From Mycobacterium bohemicum DSM 44277 (GTDB lineage: Bacteria; Actinomycetota; Actinomycetes; Mycobacteriales; Mycobacteriaceae), in contig NZ_CSTD01000001.1 of NCBI RefSeq assembly GCF_001053185.1, positions 1,420,333 to 1,484,332 on the forward strand: a stretch of DNA of 64,000 nucleotides. Reading direction: 5' to 3'. Positions 1-8,245 of the stretch are shown here, in pieces. Position numbers and translations under genes: made by a program. The notes beneath the pieces are model-generated. The model was not told where the DNA came from. It saw nothing but the letters and a program-made list of their open reading frames with translations, and searched no databases. How positions within the stretch are numbered: position 1 is the stretch's first letter; the number at the start of each line of letters is the position of its first letter.

Positions 1-173
1 GTCATCGATCGCGCCCTTCTCGCGCTGCACGCGGTCTGGATGTGTGACAGGTGATGCTCAAAATTACCCGATGAACGGCTCGATCAGAAATGTTCGTGAT
101 TACCACTACTGTACTCTTTGTTCATTAGTGTACTGTCTGTTCTGTCCTATCCGGCACGTTCAAAGGTTCGACG
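1..173 (+). promoter_or_regulatory. Upstream region of the rhodopsin operon
   Basis: No complete gene is visible. Frame 1 is open from base 1 to a TGA at 52-54 and could be the last 17 codons of an upstream gene, but this is too short to judge. From about 60 to 160 the DNA is more AT-rich than its surroundings. TGTACT occurs at 110-115 and again at 129-134, a direct repeat spaced 19 bp. An AAAGG at 162-166 is a plausible ribosome binding site for the ATG at 174. The region probably holds the operon promoter, but I cannot place -35/-10 boxes with confidence. Confidence 0.4.
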
Positions 174-1076
174 ATGATCCCCAACGAACTGACCCCCTCC
201 CAATACGACACCGTCTACAACCTCTTTTCCTTCTCGATCGCGGCGCAGCTGTTCACCGCGATCTTCCTGCTGGCGGCCCAGGGACGGGTGCTGGCCCGTT
301 ACCGGCAGGCCGTGGTGATCTCCGCGATCGTGTGCGGCATCGCCGCCTACCACTACTTCCGCATCTTCGACTCGTTCAGGCAGGCGTTCGTGACCACGGC
401 CCGGGGCGGGCGCGGCACCTATGTCCAGGCGGCCGGTGAGTCGTTCAACGAGGGCTACCGCTACGTCGACTGGCTGCTGACCGTGCCGTTGCTGCTGACG
501 GAGCTCGTCGTCGTGCTGGCGCTGGCCCGCAAGCTGCAGAGTTCCCTGCTTCGCCGGCTCATTCCCGCTTCGGCCGTGATGATCGGGCTGGGCTATCCCG
601 GAGAGATCAGCGGCGACAACGCGGTGCGCAACATCTTCGGGTTGCTGTCCACGATTCCCTTCCTCTACATCCTCTACGTGCTGTTCGTCGAGCTGACCCG
701 CTCGCTGGATCGTCAGCCGGCGGCCGTGCGCAGCACCGTCAGCGGCATCCGGTTCCTGCTGCTGGCCACCTGGGGCGTCTACCCGCTGGCCTACATCATT
801 CCGCTCTACGCGTCTCACGCCGGAGCGGCCGCGTGGGTGGCCAAGCAGGGCGGCTACTCGGTTGCCGACATCTTGGCCAAGTGCCTCTACGGCCTGCTGA
901 TCTACAAGATCGCCCGCCTGAAGTCCGCGGCCGACGACCCCGGCTTCGCCGCCGAGGAGGGTGCCCACGCGGACGTGCCCGCCGGATCCCACAACGGCGT
1001 GGGCAATGGCAGCGGCAAACCGGCCAAGGTGCTCGCCGGTCCCGGCCACGACGGCACACCCGCGGCGACGGCGTAG
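174..1076 (+). CDS. Microbial rhodopsin, proton-pump type (DTE motif)
   Basis: A 300-residue seven-helix retinal protein, predicted to pump protons out of the cell in light. Helix C carries the proteorhodopsin/xanthorhodopsin pattern: R96, counterion D99, T103 and proton donor E110. His60 matches the proteorhodopsin His that partners the counterion. Helix G carries D232 and the Schiff-base lysine K236. Residue 107, eight after D99, is Leu, the green-absorbing state in proteorhodopsins. Gly156 in helix E lies near where xanthorhodopsin has its carotenoid-fenestration Gly (alignment by eye). A hydrophilic tail of about 50 residues, rich in Gly, Ala and Asp, follows helix G. The ATG at 174 has AAAGG seven bases upstream. 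The gene is followed after 14 bp by a retinal-synthesis gene and then a cytochrome b. Rhodopsins are unusual in Mycobacterium. Confidence 0.95.
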   Translation: MIPNELTPSQYDTVYNLFSFSIAAQLFTAIFLLAAQGRVLARYRQAVVISAIVCGIAAYHYFRIFDSFRQAFVTTARGGRGTYVQAAGESFNEGYRYVDWLLTVPLLLTELVVVLALARKLQSSLLRRLIPASAVMIGLGYPGEISGDNAVRNIFGLLSTIPFLYILYVLFVELTRSLDRQPAAVRSTVSGIRFLLLATWGVYPLAYIIPLYASHAGAAAWVAKQGGYSVADILAKCLYGLLIYKIARLKSAADDPGFAAEEGAHADVPAGSHNGVGNGSGKPAKVLAGPGHDGTPAATA

Positions 1077-1090
1077 CGCGCTCCCCCGTC

Positions 1091-2124
1091 ATGGTCCACC
1101 CCGCAAGGCAGGTGCACGCGGAACCGGAAGGCCGCACGGGTCTTCCGGTCCCGCACCCCGCACCGCCCCCTGCCGGGCGGCCTCCGCTGGCGACCGCCAC
1201 CCGGTGGTCACGGTGGATGCTGGCCGGCACGGCGGTGGTGGCGGGCGGCCACGCCGTCGGGCTGCCCGCCGTTCCGGGGCCGGTCGTGCTGGCGGTCACC
1301 GGACTGGGGCTGGTGGCCGGGGTCCCGCACGGAGCGGCCGACCACGTGATCGCCACGCGGCTGGCCGGAGACCGGCCCATGGTGGTCGTCGTCGCCGTGT
1401 ACGCCGGTGTCGCGGCCGGTGTATGGGCGCTGCTGCGGTGGGCCGGTCCGATTGCGCTGGTCGCGGCTGTGGCGCTGAGCGCGCTGCACTTCGGCCTCGG
1501 CGAGTTCGAGGTCGCTCGCCGGCTCACCGGCTGGCGCCCGTCCGCCGTGGAGGCCGTGGCGATCGTCGTCGCCGGGTCGGGGGCGCTGCTGTTGCCGCTG
1601 GCCCGTTGTGGCGACCAGTTCAGCGCGGTGGCGACGTCCGTGTCACCGGGTCTGGCGCGGGCGCTGGGCTGGGCGCCGCTGCAGACCGGCCTCGTGGTGA
1701 CGTGGCTCTGCGCCGCGCTGGTCGCGGGGCTTGCCGCGCTGCGGTCCGCCCGTCCCGGGGTCGCCTGCGACGTCACGCTCGTCGGCGCAGTCGGGATGCT
1801 GGCGCCGCCGCTGCTCGCGTTCGCCGTCTGGTTCGGCGGCTGGCACTCGCCGCGGCACTGCGCGCGGATGCTGACCGCCGAACCGGGCTGCGCCGCGCTG
1901 CTTAGCGCGGGCCGGCGGTCCCGTCGGTTGCGGCGTGGACGGCGTTCGTCGCGCTCGGCTGGTTCACGGCGGCCGCACCGAACCCGACCGTGGCGACGGC
2001 CGAGGTGCTGCGCCTGCTGCTCGCCCTGACGGTCCCACACACGCTGGTCGTCCTCTGGTCCGACCGGCATACCCGGCTCGTCCCACACCTGGAGGGGGCA
2101 CACCTGGAGGGGGAAAAAATATGA
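1091..2124 (+). pseudogene. blh: Brp/Blh-type beta-carotene 15,15'-dioxygenase, frameshifted
   Basis: Integral-membrane enzyme that cleaves beta-carotene to two retinals, the chromophore of the neighbouring rhodopsin. From the ATG at 1091 one frame gives the conserved His sites GVPHGAADH (H80, H85), ALHFGLGE (H133) and WHSPRH (H252, H256). About codon 272 the sequence becomes arginine-rich nonsense. The family C-terminus ([10 protein letters not shown], then [10 protein letters not shown] with the last conserved His) continues in frame 1 from about 1906 to a TGA at 2122-2124. That frame has a TAG at 1903-1905, so the shift lies just after it and fits loss of one base. As read, the product lacks the final helices and last His. 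The stop overlaps the ATG of qcrB. It could be a sequencing error; I see no slippery heptamer for programmed frameshifting. Confidence 0.85.
2084..2113 (+). repeat. 15-bp perfect tandem duplication carrying the qcrB ribosome binding site
   Basis: CACACCTGGAGGGGG occurs at 2084-2098 and again, directly abutting, at 2099-2113. Each unit holds a strong GGAGGGGG Shine-Dalgarno sequence, the second about seven bases from the qcrB ATG at 2121. In the blh reading frame the duplication repeats the residues HLEG and keeps the frame. The result is a doubled ribosome-loading site inside the coupled blh/qcrB junction. Confidence 0.95.
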
Positions 2125-3788
2125 GTTCCAGAATCGATATGAGCACGGTCCTCGCGCACCAGGCCGAGGCGGTCGACAGCCGCTATCACCCGGCGGCGGC
2201 CATACGCCGCCAGCTGAACAAGGTCTTCCCGACGCATTGGTCGTTCCTGCTCGGCGAGATCGCGCTGTACAGCTTCGTCGTGCTGCTGCTCACCGGCGTG
2301 TACCTGACGTTGTTCTTCGACCCGTCGATGACGGAGGTCACCTACAACGGCGTCTATCAACCGCTGCGGGGCGTCGAGATGTCCAAGGCGTACGCGTCCG
2401 CGCTCGACATCTCGTTCGAGGTGCGGGGCGGGTTGTTCGTGCGGCAGGTCCACCACTGGGCCGCCCTGCTGTTCGCCGCGTCGATCATGGTCCACCTGGC
2501 GCGCATCTTCTTCACCGGCGCGTTCCGGCGGCCGCGTGAGGCCAACTGGGTGATCGGATCGATGCTGCTGATCCTGGCCATGTTCGAGGGCTTCTTCGGC
2601 TACTCGCTGCCCGACGACCTGCTCTCCGGAACCGGTTTGCGGGCGGCGTTCTCCTCGATCACGTTGGGAATCCCGGTGATCGGCACCTGGCTGCACTGGG
2701 CGTTGTTCGGCGGGGACTTCCCCGGCGACGTCATCATCCCCCGCCTGTACGCCATCCACATCCTGCTCTTCCCGGGCATCATGCTCGCACTGATCGGACT
2801 GCACCTGGCGCTGGTGTGGTTTCAGAAGCACACCCAGTTCCCCGGGCCCGGACGCACCGAACACAACGTCGTCGGCGTGCGGGTGATGCCGGTGTTCGCC
2901 GTGAAATCCGGCGGCTTCTTCGCCGCGGTCGCGGGATTGCTGGGCCTCATGGGCGGGCTCTTGCAGATCAACCCGATCTGGAACCTGGGTCCCTACACGC
3001 CTTCTCAGGTCTCGGCGGGCTCGCAGCCCGACTTCTACCTGATGTGGACCGACGGGCTGGTCCGGCTGTGGCCGGCGTGGGAGTTCTACTTCTGGCACCA
3101 CACGATCCCGGCCGCGGTGGCCGTCGCGGTCTTGATGGGCGTCATCTTCGCCGCGCTCATCGTGTATCCGTTCCTCGAACGACGGTTCACCGGCGACCGC
3201 GCCCACCACAACCTGTTGCAGCGCCCCCGCGACGCCCCGGTGCGCACGTCGATCGGGGCGATGGCGATCGCGTTCTACATCGTGCTCACGTTCTCGTCGT
3301 TCAACGACATCATCGCCTACCAGTTCGACGTGTCCCTGAACGCGACGACGTGGGTCGGGCGCATCGGGATGGTGGTGCTGCCGCCGATCGTCTACTTCGT
3401 CAGCTATCGCTGGTGCGTCAGCCTGCAGCGCAGCGACCGCGCCGTGCTCGAGCACGGCATCGAAACCGGGATCATCAGGCGCTTGCCGCACGGCGCGTAC
3501 ATCGAAGTGCACCAGCCGCTGGGCCCGGTCGACGAACACGGCCACCCCACCCCGCTGCAGTACCAGGGCGCCCCGATTCCCAAGCGGCTGAACAAGCTTG
3601 GCATGGGCGGGCGGCCGGGCCCGGGCAGCTTCCTGTTCGCCGATCCACCCGCCGAAGCCGCCGCGCTGCTGCGGTCCGCCCACGCCGTCGAACAGCTCGC
3701 GCTGACGGCACTGCGCGAACGCCAGAACGGCAACGGCAACGCCGCCAACGGGAACCATCCGGGGTCACCGGAGAACGGCGAGGTCTAG
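2121..3788 (+). CDS. qcrB: Orphan cytochrome b subunit of the bc1 complex (QcrB paralog)
   Basis: A 555-residue homologue of mycobacterial QcrB, which oxidises menaquinol in the bcc-aa3 supercomplex. Haem-ligand histidines are in place: H111 and H125 (14 apart), H213 and H228 (15 apart). The Qo-region motif PDFY (303-306) is present, and Thr310 corresponds to Thr313 of M. tuberculosis QcrB, the telacebec-resistance position. Similarity to canonical QcrB runs the whole length, with an Asn/Gly-rich tail. The ATG overlaps the blh stop (ATGA), so translation is probably coupled. No qcrA, qcrC or cytochrome oxidase gene lies nearby, unlike the usual ctaE-qcrCAB operon, so this is probably a second copy dedicated to the rhodopsin operon. 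The stop overlaps that of the convergent VWA gene in a shared CTAG. Confidence 0.93.
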   Translation: MSSRIDMSTVLAHQAEAVDSRYHPAAAIRRQLNKVFPTHWSFLLGEIALYSFVVLLLTGVYLTLFFDPSMTEVTYNGVYQPLRGVEMSKAYASALDISFEVRGGLFVRQVHHWAALLFAASIMVHLARIFFTGAFRRPREANWVIGSMLLILAMFEGFFGYSLPDDLLSGTGLRAAFSSITLGIPVIGTWLHWALFGGDFPGDVIIPRLYAIHILLFPGIMLALIGLHLALVWFQKHTQFPGPGRTEHNVVGVRVMPVFAVKSGGFFAAVAGLLGLMGGLLQINPIWNLGPYTPSQVSAGSQPDFYLMWTDGLVRLWPAWEFYFWHHTIPAAVAVAVLMGVIFAALIVYPFLERRFTGDRAHHNLLQRPRDAPVRTSIGAMAIAFYIVLTFSSFNDIIAYQFDVSLNATTWVGRIGMVVLPPIVYFVSYRWCVSLQRSDRAVLEHGIETGIIRRLPHGAYIEVHQPLGPVDEHGHPTPLQYQGAPIPKRLNKLGMGGRPGPGSFLFADPPAEAAALLRSAHAVEQLALTALRERQNGNGNAANGNHPGSPENGEV

Positions 3789-4792
3789 GTGGGCAGCCGG
3801 CGGTTGATCAGCAGCGCCGCCAGCGCCGCCAACGCCAACACGATGGCGCCGAGCCGCAGCCAGCCGACGCTGGCGTCGCCCTTGATGGTCTCGTAGCCGA
3901 TCTGCTGCTGCAGGCTCGCGTACACCGATTTCAGCTCGGCCAGGCTCGCGGCGTTGTACCAGGATCCGCCGGAGAGCTCGGCGACCTTCCTCATGGTGGA
4001 GTCGTCGACGGGCACCGGCTGGCGCTGGTCGTTGATCTCGACGAACCCGTACGGTGTGCCGAACGAGATGGTCGAGATCGGCACGCCCTGATCCTTGGCG
4101 GTGCGCGCCGCGGTGAACGCGCCCTTGGGGTTGTCGGGGTTGGTCGGCATCGTCTCCTTGCCGTCGGAGAACAACACGATGCGCGCCGGCGGGGGCGTGT
4201 CGCCGCCGCCGATCACCGCGCCCACGGTGGCGATCGCCTGTAGCGCGGTGAAGATGCCCTCGCCGGTGGCGGTGCGGTCGGCGAACTGCAGCTTGTCCAG
4301 CGCGTTCTTGGTCGCGTCCCGATTCGTCGTCGGCGACACCAGCACCGTTGCGGTGCCGGCGTATTCGATCAACCCCAGATTGATGCCCGGCGTCAGCTCG
4401 TCGGCGAATTGCTTGGCGGCCTCCTGCGCGGCGGCCATCCGGTTGGGTGCCACGTCGGTGGCCCGCATCGACTGCGACACGTCGATCACCAGCATCACCA
4501 CCGCGCGGTTGCGGGGGATGCGGACGTCGTTGGTCGGCCCGGCCATCGCGATCGTGAACAACACCAGGGATCCCACCAGCAGGATCGCCGGCACGTGCCG
4601 CCACCGCGAGGGCCGCTTGGGCGCAACGCTTTCCAGCAGCTCCATGTTGGCGAACCGCAACATCCGCCGCTGGCGGGCGACTTGCATGACCACGTACAAC
4701 ACGGCCAGCCCGACGACGAGCACGAGGAAAAGGAAGAACCACGCGTGCGCGAAGCCGGACAGCGACATCGCGCCGAAGAACGGCAAACTCAC
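3785..4792 (-). CDS. Membrane protein with von Willebrand factor A domain (Rv1481-like)
   Basis: A 335-residue protein, the same length as I recall for Rv1481. Membrane segments lie near residues 18-36 and 68-84 with another at the C-terminus; between them is a VWA domain whose metal site reads DVSQS (104-108). VWA proteins encoded beside MoxR ATPases and DUF58 proteins are thought to act in chaperone-like assembly or activation of partners at the envelope. The GTG start at 4792 overlaps the stop of the upstream DUF58 gene (GTGA), so the block is one operon, moxR1-DUF58-VWA. The gene converges on qcrB with overlapping stop codons. The exact substrate is unknown. Confidence 0.9.
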   Translation of the reverse strand: MSLPFFGAMSLSGFAHAWFFLFLVLVVGLAVLYVVMQVARQRRMLRFANMELLESVAPKRPSRWRHVPAILLVGSLVLFTIAMAGPTNDVRIPRNRAVVMLVIDVSQSMRATDVAPNRMAAAQEAAKQFADELTPGINLGLIEYAGTATVLVSPTTNRDATKNALDKLQFADRTATGEGIFTALQAIATVGAVIGGGDTPPPARIVLFSDGKETMPTNPDNPKGAFTAARTAKDQGVPISTISFGTPYGFVEINDQRQPVPVDDSTMRKVAELSGGSWYNAASLAELKSVYASLQQQIGYETIKGDASVGWLRLGAIVLALAALAALLINRRLPT

Positions 4793-5742
4793 TGACGTCC
4801 CGCCATGGCCCCGCGCCGGCGGGACTCGACGAAGCGGACGATGTCGGCGATCCAGTCGCGGTCGGTGCGCAGCGTCAGCACCGGGGCGCCGCAGCTGCGA
4901 AACGTGCGCGCGACCTCGGCGCGGTGCGCCGCGGCGGCTTTGGCGAAGTCGTCGCGCAACTGGGCGTCGATGGTGAACTCGCGGGTGACCCCGGATTCGG
5001 CGTCCTGCAGCACCACGTCGCCGACGTCGGGCAGCTCGACGTCGCGGGGATCGAGCACCTCGACGGCCAGCACCTCGTGCCGGGCGGAGATCGCACGCAG
5101 GGGCCGCATCCAGTTGATCGGGCCCAGGAAGTCGCTGATGATCACCGCCATGCCGCGACGTCGCTCGGGGCGGCGCAAGGCGTCGATGGCCATCGCCAAG
5201 TCCCCGCGGACCCCGACCGGCGCCCGCGGCGTGGTGGCGATGGTCCGCAGCAGCGTGTGTTCGTGCTGGCGCCCGGAGCGCGCCGGCACCCGGATCGTGG
5301 TCGCGCCGTTGGAGATCAGCGCGCCGAACCGGTTGCCGCCACCGCTGTTCAGGCAGGTGATCGCCGCCGCGGCCGCCACGGCCAGGTCGCGCTTCTCGCA
5401 CCCGACGGTGCCGAAGTCCAGGCTGGCCGACATGTCCACCACCAGCCACGTCTCCAGCTCGCGGTCGGCAATCATCTGCCGCACGTGCGGGTGGGTGGTG
5501 CGCGCGGTGACGGCCCAGTCCATCCGCCGGACGTCGTCGCCGGGCTGGTACTCGCGGGACTCGCCCGGCTCGGAACCGGGCCCCGGGATCAGCCCCAGGT
5601 GATCGCCGTGCAGGACGCCGTCCAGCTTGCGGGTGACCGTGAGCTCGAGCTTGCGCAGCGCCGCCGACAGCTTCGGGTCAACGATCTGCCCGCGCTGCAT
5701 CGACGGCGGGTGCCGGGGAGCCGGGTCCTTGGGTTCGGTCAC
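4789..5742 (-). CDS. DUF58 domain protein of the MoxR operon (Rv1480-like)
   Basis: A 317-residue cytoplasmic protein with the DUF58 signature [18 protein letters not shown] near residues 70-90 and a VWA-like segment [11 protein letters not shown] after it. DUF58 proteins accompany MoxR AAA+ ATPases and membrane VWA proteins throughout bacteria and are presumed adaptors. The GTG start at 5742 overlaps the moxR1 stop and the gene end overlaps the VWA gene start, so the three genes are translationally coupled. No defect is visible. Confidence 0.9.
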   Translation of the reverse strand: MTEPKDPAPRHPPSMQRGQIVDPKLSAALRKLELTVTRKLDGVLHGDHLGLIPGPGSEPGESREYQPGDDVRRMDWAVTARTTHPHVRQMIADRELETWLVVDMSASLDFGTVGCEKRDLAVAAAAAITCLNSGGGNRFGALISNGATTIRVPARSGRQHEHTLLRTIATTPRAPVGVRGDLAMAIDALRRPERRRGMAVIISDFLGPINWMRPLRAISARHEVLAVEVLDPRDVELPDVGDVVLQDAESGVTREFTIDAQLRDDFAKAAAAHRAEVARTFRSCGAPVLTLRTDRDWIADIVRFVESRRRGAMAGRQ

Positions 5743-6872
5743 CGACCGCCGGCCGCTCCCGCGGCCTGCATCACCGGGGCCACCGACTGGCCTTGCTGCG
5801 GAACGGCATTGACCTGAGGCAGGGCCACCGTCTGCAGCACCCGGTTGATGACGATCTCCGGCGAGATCTCGTCGGCGAGCGCGTCGTAGGTGAGCACCAG
5901 CCGGTGCCGCAGCACGTCGGGGATCACGTCGACGACGTCCTGCGGGATGACGTAGTCGCGGCCGCGCACCAGGGCCAGCGACCGGGACGCCGCGATGATG
6001 CCCAGCGAGGCACGCGGGGACGCGCCGAACGAGATCCACGTCCTGACGTCGTTCATGCCCAGCTGCTCGGGATGGCGGGTGGCGGTCACCACGCGCACGA
6101 CGTAGTCGACGAGGGCGTGGTGCACGAAGTTGTTGGCGGCGATGTCCTGCAGGCGCAGCAGGTCGCCGGTCTGCATGATCTGCTTGGGCTCCGGCGGGCG
6201 CACGCCCATCCGGTAGATGATCTCGCGCTCCTCTTCGGGCGTCGGGTAGCCGACGTTGATCTTGAACAGGAAGCGGTCACGCTGCGCCTCGGGCAGCGGG
6301 TACACGCCCTCGTGCTCGATCGGGTTCTGCGTCGCCATCACCAGGAAGGGGTTGGGCAGCGGGAAGGTCTTGCCGCCGATCGACACGTGACGCTCCTGCA
6401 TGACCTCCAGCAGCGCCGACTGCACCTTGGCCGGGGCGCGGTTGATCTCGTCGGCCAGCAGGAAGTTGACGACGACGGGCCCGAGTTCGGTGTCGAACTC
6501 CTCGCGGCCCTGCCGGTAGATGCGGGTGCCGACGATGTCGGTGGGCACCAGGTCGGGGGTGAACTGGATGCGCGCGAACGTCCCGCCGACCACCTTCGCG
6601 AAGGTCTCGACGGCCAGCGTCTTGGCCACCCCGGGGACACCTTCGAGCAGGACGTGGCCCTTGGACAGCAGGCCGACGAGCATCCGCTCCACCAGCTGGT
6701 CCTGGCCGACGATGATCCGCTTGACCTCGAAGACGGCGCGCTCCAGGGTGTGGACGTCTGCGGCCAGCCCGTCACCACCGCCGGACGGCCCTTCGTGGGT
6801 CGGGGGGCCGGCGTGAGCGCCCGGGCCCGAGTAACCGCTGGCGCCCGGGGGCGGCCCGCCTGCTGTTGTCAT
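5739..6872 (-). CDS. moxR1: MoxR-family AAA+ ATPase
   Basis: A 377-residue ATPase of the MoxR group, thought to act as a chaperone in maturation of envelope or metal-containing enzymes. The first 35 residues are a low-complexity Gly/Pro-rich stretch. Walker A is GVPGVAKT (78-85), Walker B LLADEINRAPAK (138-149), followed by sensor motifs (MATQNP) and an arginine-rich region. It is the first gene of the moxR1-DUF58-VWA set and lies downstream of ripA-ripB on the same strand, as in M. tuberculosis (Rv1477-Rv1481). The 167 bp separating it from ripB hold no further gene that I can see. Confidence 0.95.
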   Translation of the reverse strand: MTTAGGPPPGASGYSGPGAHAGPPTHEGPSGGGDGLAADVHTLERAVFEVKRIIVGQDQLVERMLVGLLSKGHVLLEGVPGVAKTLAVETFAKVVGGTFARIQFTPDLVPTDIVGTRIYRQGREEFDTELGPVVVNFLLADEINRAPAKVQSALLEVMQERHVSIGGKTFPLPNPFLVMATQNPIEHEGVYPLPEAQRDRFLFKINVGYPTPEEEREIIYRMGVRPPEPKQIMQTGDLLRLQDIAANNFVHHALVDYVVRVVTATRHPEQLGMNDVRTWISFGASPRASLGIIAASRSLALVRGRDYVIPQDVVDVIPDVLRHRLVLTYDALADEISPEIVINRVLQTVALPQVNAVPQQGQSVAPVMQAAGAAGGR

Positions 6873-7039
6873 GTACTACTACCCTCCACGGCTCAATGGG
6901 ACACCACTGCTGGCACGACCGGTGTCGTGGGGCAGCGACGTGCCCGGGTCCAACTATTCCAGGCCCGCCGGATTCCGTCGACGCTGGTGGTTCCGCCCGG
7001 CACGCGCCGGAGAAGACCCATCCAGGCCGCGACGCCGGA

Positions 7040-7786
7040 TCAGTACTCGATGATCCTAGTCAGGAACGGCGTCATGCCGGGCTTGCGGACCGGGCTGACG
7101 GTGACGTGCCCGGCGAGGCTGGACGCTTCCAGCATCTGGCCGTTGCCCAGGTACATGGTGACGTGCTGGCTGCCGTTGGGGCCGTAAAAGATCAGATCGC
7201 CGCGTCTGGCCTGGTCCGGCGGGATGTGGCGGCCGGCGTTGTACTGGTCGCCGGAGAACCGCGGGATCAGCACCCCGACGCCGGCGAACATGTAGCGCAT
7301 CAGGCCCGAGCAGTCGAAGCCGTTGATGTTGGCGCCGTCGCCGACGCCCTTGCTGGGGCCGTCCAGCGAACCGCCGCCCCAGGAGTACGGGACGCCCATC
7401 TGGGAGCCGCCGCGCTTGATGACGTACTCGATCGCCTGCTGCCCGTAGACCCGCGGGATCTTGCCGCCGGGGTTGGTGGCGGCGGCCGGAGCGGGGGCGG
7501 GGTCGCCGCCGATGTTGATGCCGAGCCCGCCGAGGAACTGCTTGCCCAGGTTGAAGGTGGTCTGGGTGGCTTGCGCGGTGGCCTGCAGCGAGGCGTTGGC
7601 GACCGCCAGCGGGTCGCCCGGGGCGCCGGCGCTGATCATCGCCGGCAGGGTGGGATCCCACGCGCCGGGGTCGGCCTGGGCGACGGGAGCCGGGGCGGCC
7701 GCCGACACCGCCACAGACAGCATCAGCCCGGTCACCAGCGTGGTGACCCAGCCCAGGTTGAACAGGGCAAACCGCTTGCGGCGCAT
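7040..7786 (-). CDS. ripB: Peptidoglycan endopeptidase RipB (NlpC/P60)
   Basis: A secreted 248-residue D,L-endopeptidase that cuts peptide stems of peptidoglycan. An N-terminal signal peptide (about residues 10-39, ending AQA) precedes a short Ala-rich linker and an NlpC/P60 domain with catalytic Cys159 (GFDCSG) and His208 (SQHVTMYLG). The ATG at 7786 is preceded by GAGGAG. It lies 25 bp downstream of the remaining ripA end, the usual ripA-ripB pair. The gene is complete, unlike its neighbour. Confidence 0.93.
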   Translation of the reverse strand: MRRKRFALFNLGWVTTLVTGLMLSVAVSAAAPAPVAQADPGAWDPTLPAMISAGAPGDPLAVANASLQATAQATQTTFNLGKQFLGGLGINIGGDPAPAPAAATNPGGKIPRVYGQQAIEYVIKRGGSQMGVPYSWGGGSLDGPSKGVGDGANINGFDCSGLMRYMFAGVGVLIPRFSGDQYNAGRHIPPDQARRGDLIFYGPNGSQHVTMYLGNGQMLEASSLAGHVTVSPVRKPGMTPFLTRIIEY

Positions 7787-7811
7787 GGCTCCTCGTTTGC
7801 TACTCACTCGA

Positions 7812-8245
7812 TCACCACTCGATGTACCGGACCACATAGGGAGTCATGCCGCTGGTGCGCACCGGCGCCACGCGGACCTTCAGCCCGATGTCGGGCGCCT
7901 CGAGCATCTGCCCGTCGCCGAGATAGAGGGTCACGTGCTGGCTGCCGCCGGGCCCGTAGAAGATGACGTCGCCGCGCCGCATCTGCGCCGACGGGATCTT
8001 GCGGCCCAGGTTGTACTGCGACCCGGAGTAGTGCGGCAGCTTGATGCCCACGCCGGCGAACGAGTACAGGATCAGGCCCGAACAGTCGAACCCGGTGATG
8101 CCGGCCCCGGAGTCGATGCCCTTGCTGGGGCCCGCCGCGTTGCCGCCGCCCCAGGAGTACGGCACGCCGATCTGCGACATGCCGCGGCGGATCACGTATT
8201 CGCTGGCCTGGCGCCCGTACACGCGGGGAATGCGCCCGGCGGTCC
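7812..8245 (-). pseudogene. ripA: RipA 3' fragment (NlpC/P60 domain only)
   Basis: Only the catalytic C-terminal domain of RipA, the endopeptidase needed for daughter-cell separation, remains: it starts near GRIPRVYGRQ and runs to the normal end (VRYIEW). The catalytic Cys (GFDCSG) and His (SQHVTLYLG) are there. The signal peptide, coiled-coil autoinhibitory region and linker, about 330 residues of the 472-residue M. tuberculosis protein, are missing. Upstream of about 8238-8250 the DNA is instead plus-strand pepD coding sequence. As read, the fragment has no start or secretion signal. RipA is important for mycobacterial division, so a full copy should exist elsewhere if the joint is real. 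Confidence 0.85.

Noticed and set aside
1..54. 3' end of an upstream gene in frame 1 (17 codons then TGA)
   Set aside because: Too short to distinguish from chance; frame 2 is also open. Mentioned only in the upstream-region entry.
1895..1935. Programmed -1 frameshifting in blh
   Set aside because: No X-XXY-YYZ slippery heptamer follows the frame-1 TAG at 1903-1905 and no clear downstream pseudoknot was seen; a simple indel is more likely.
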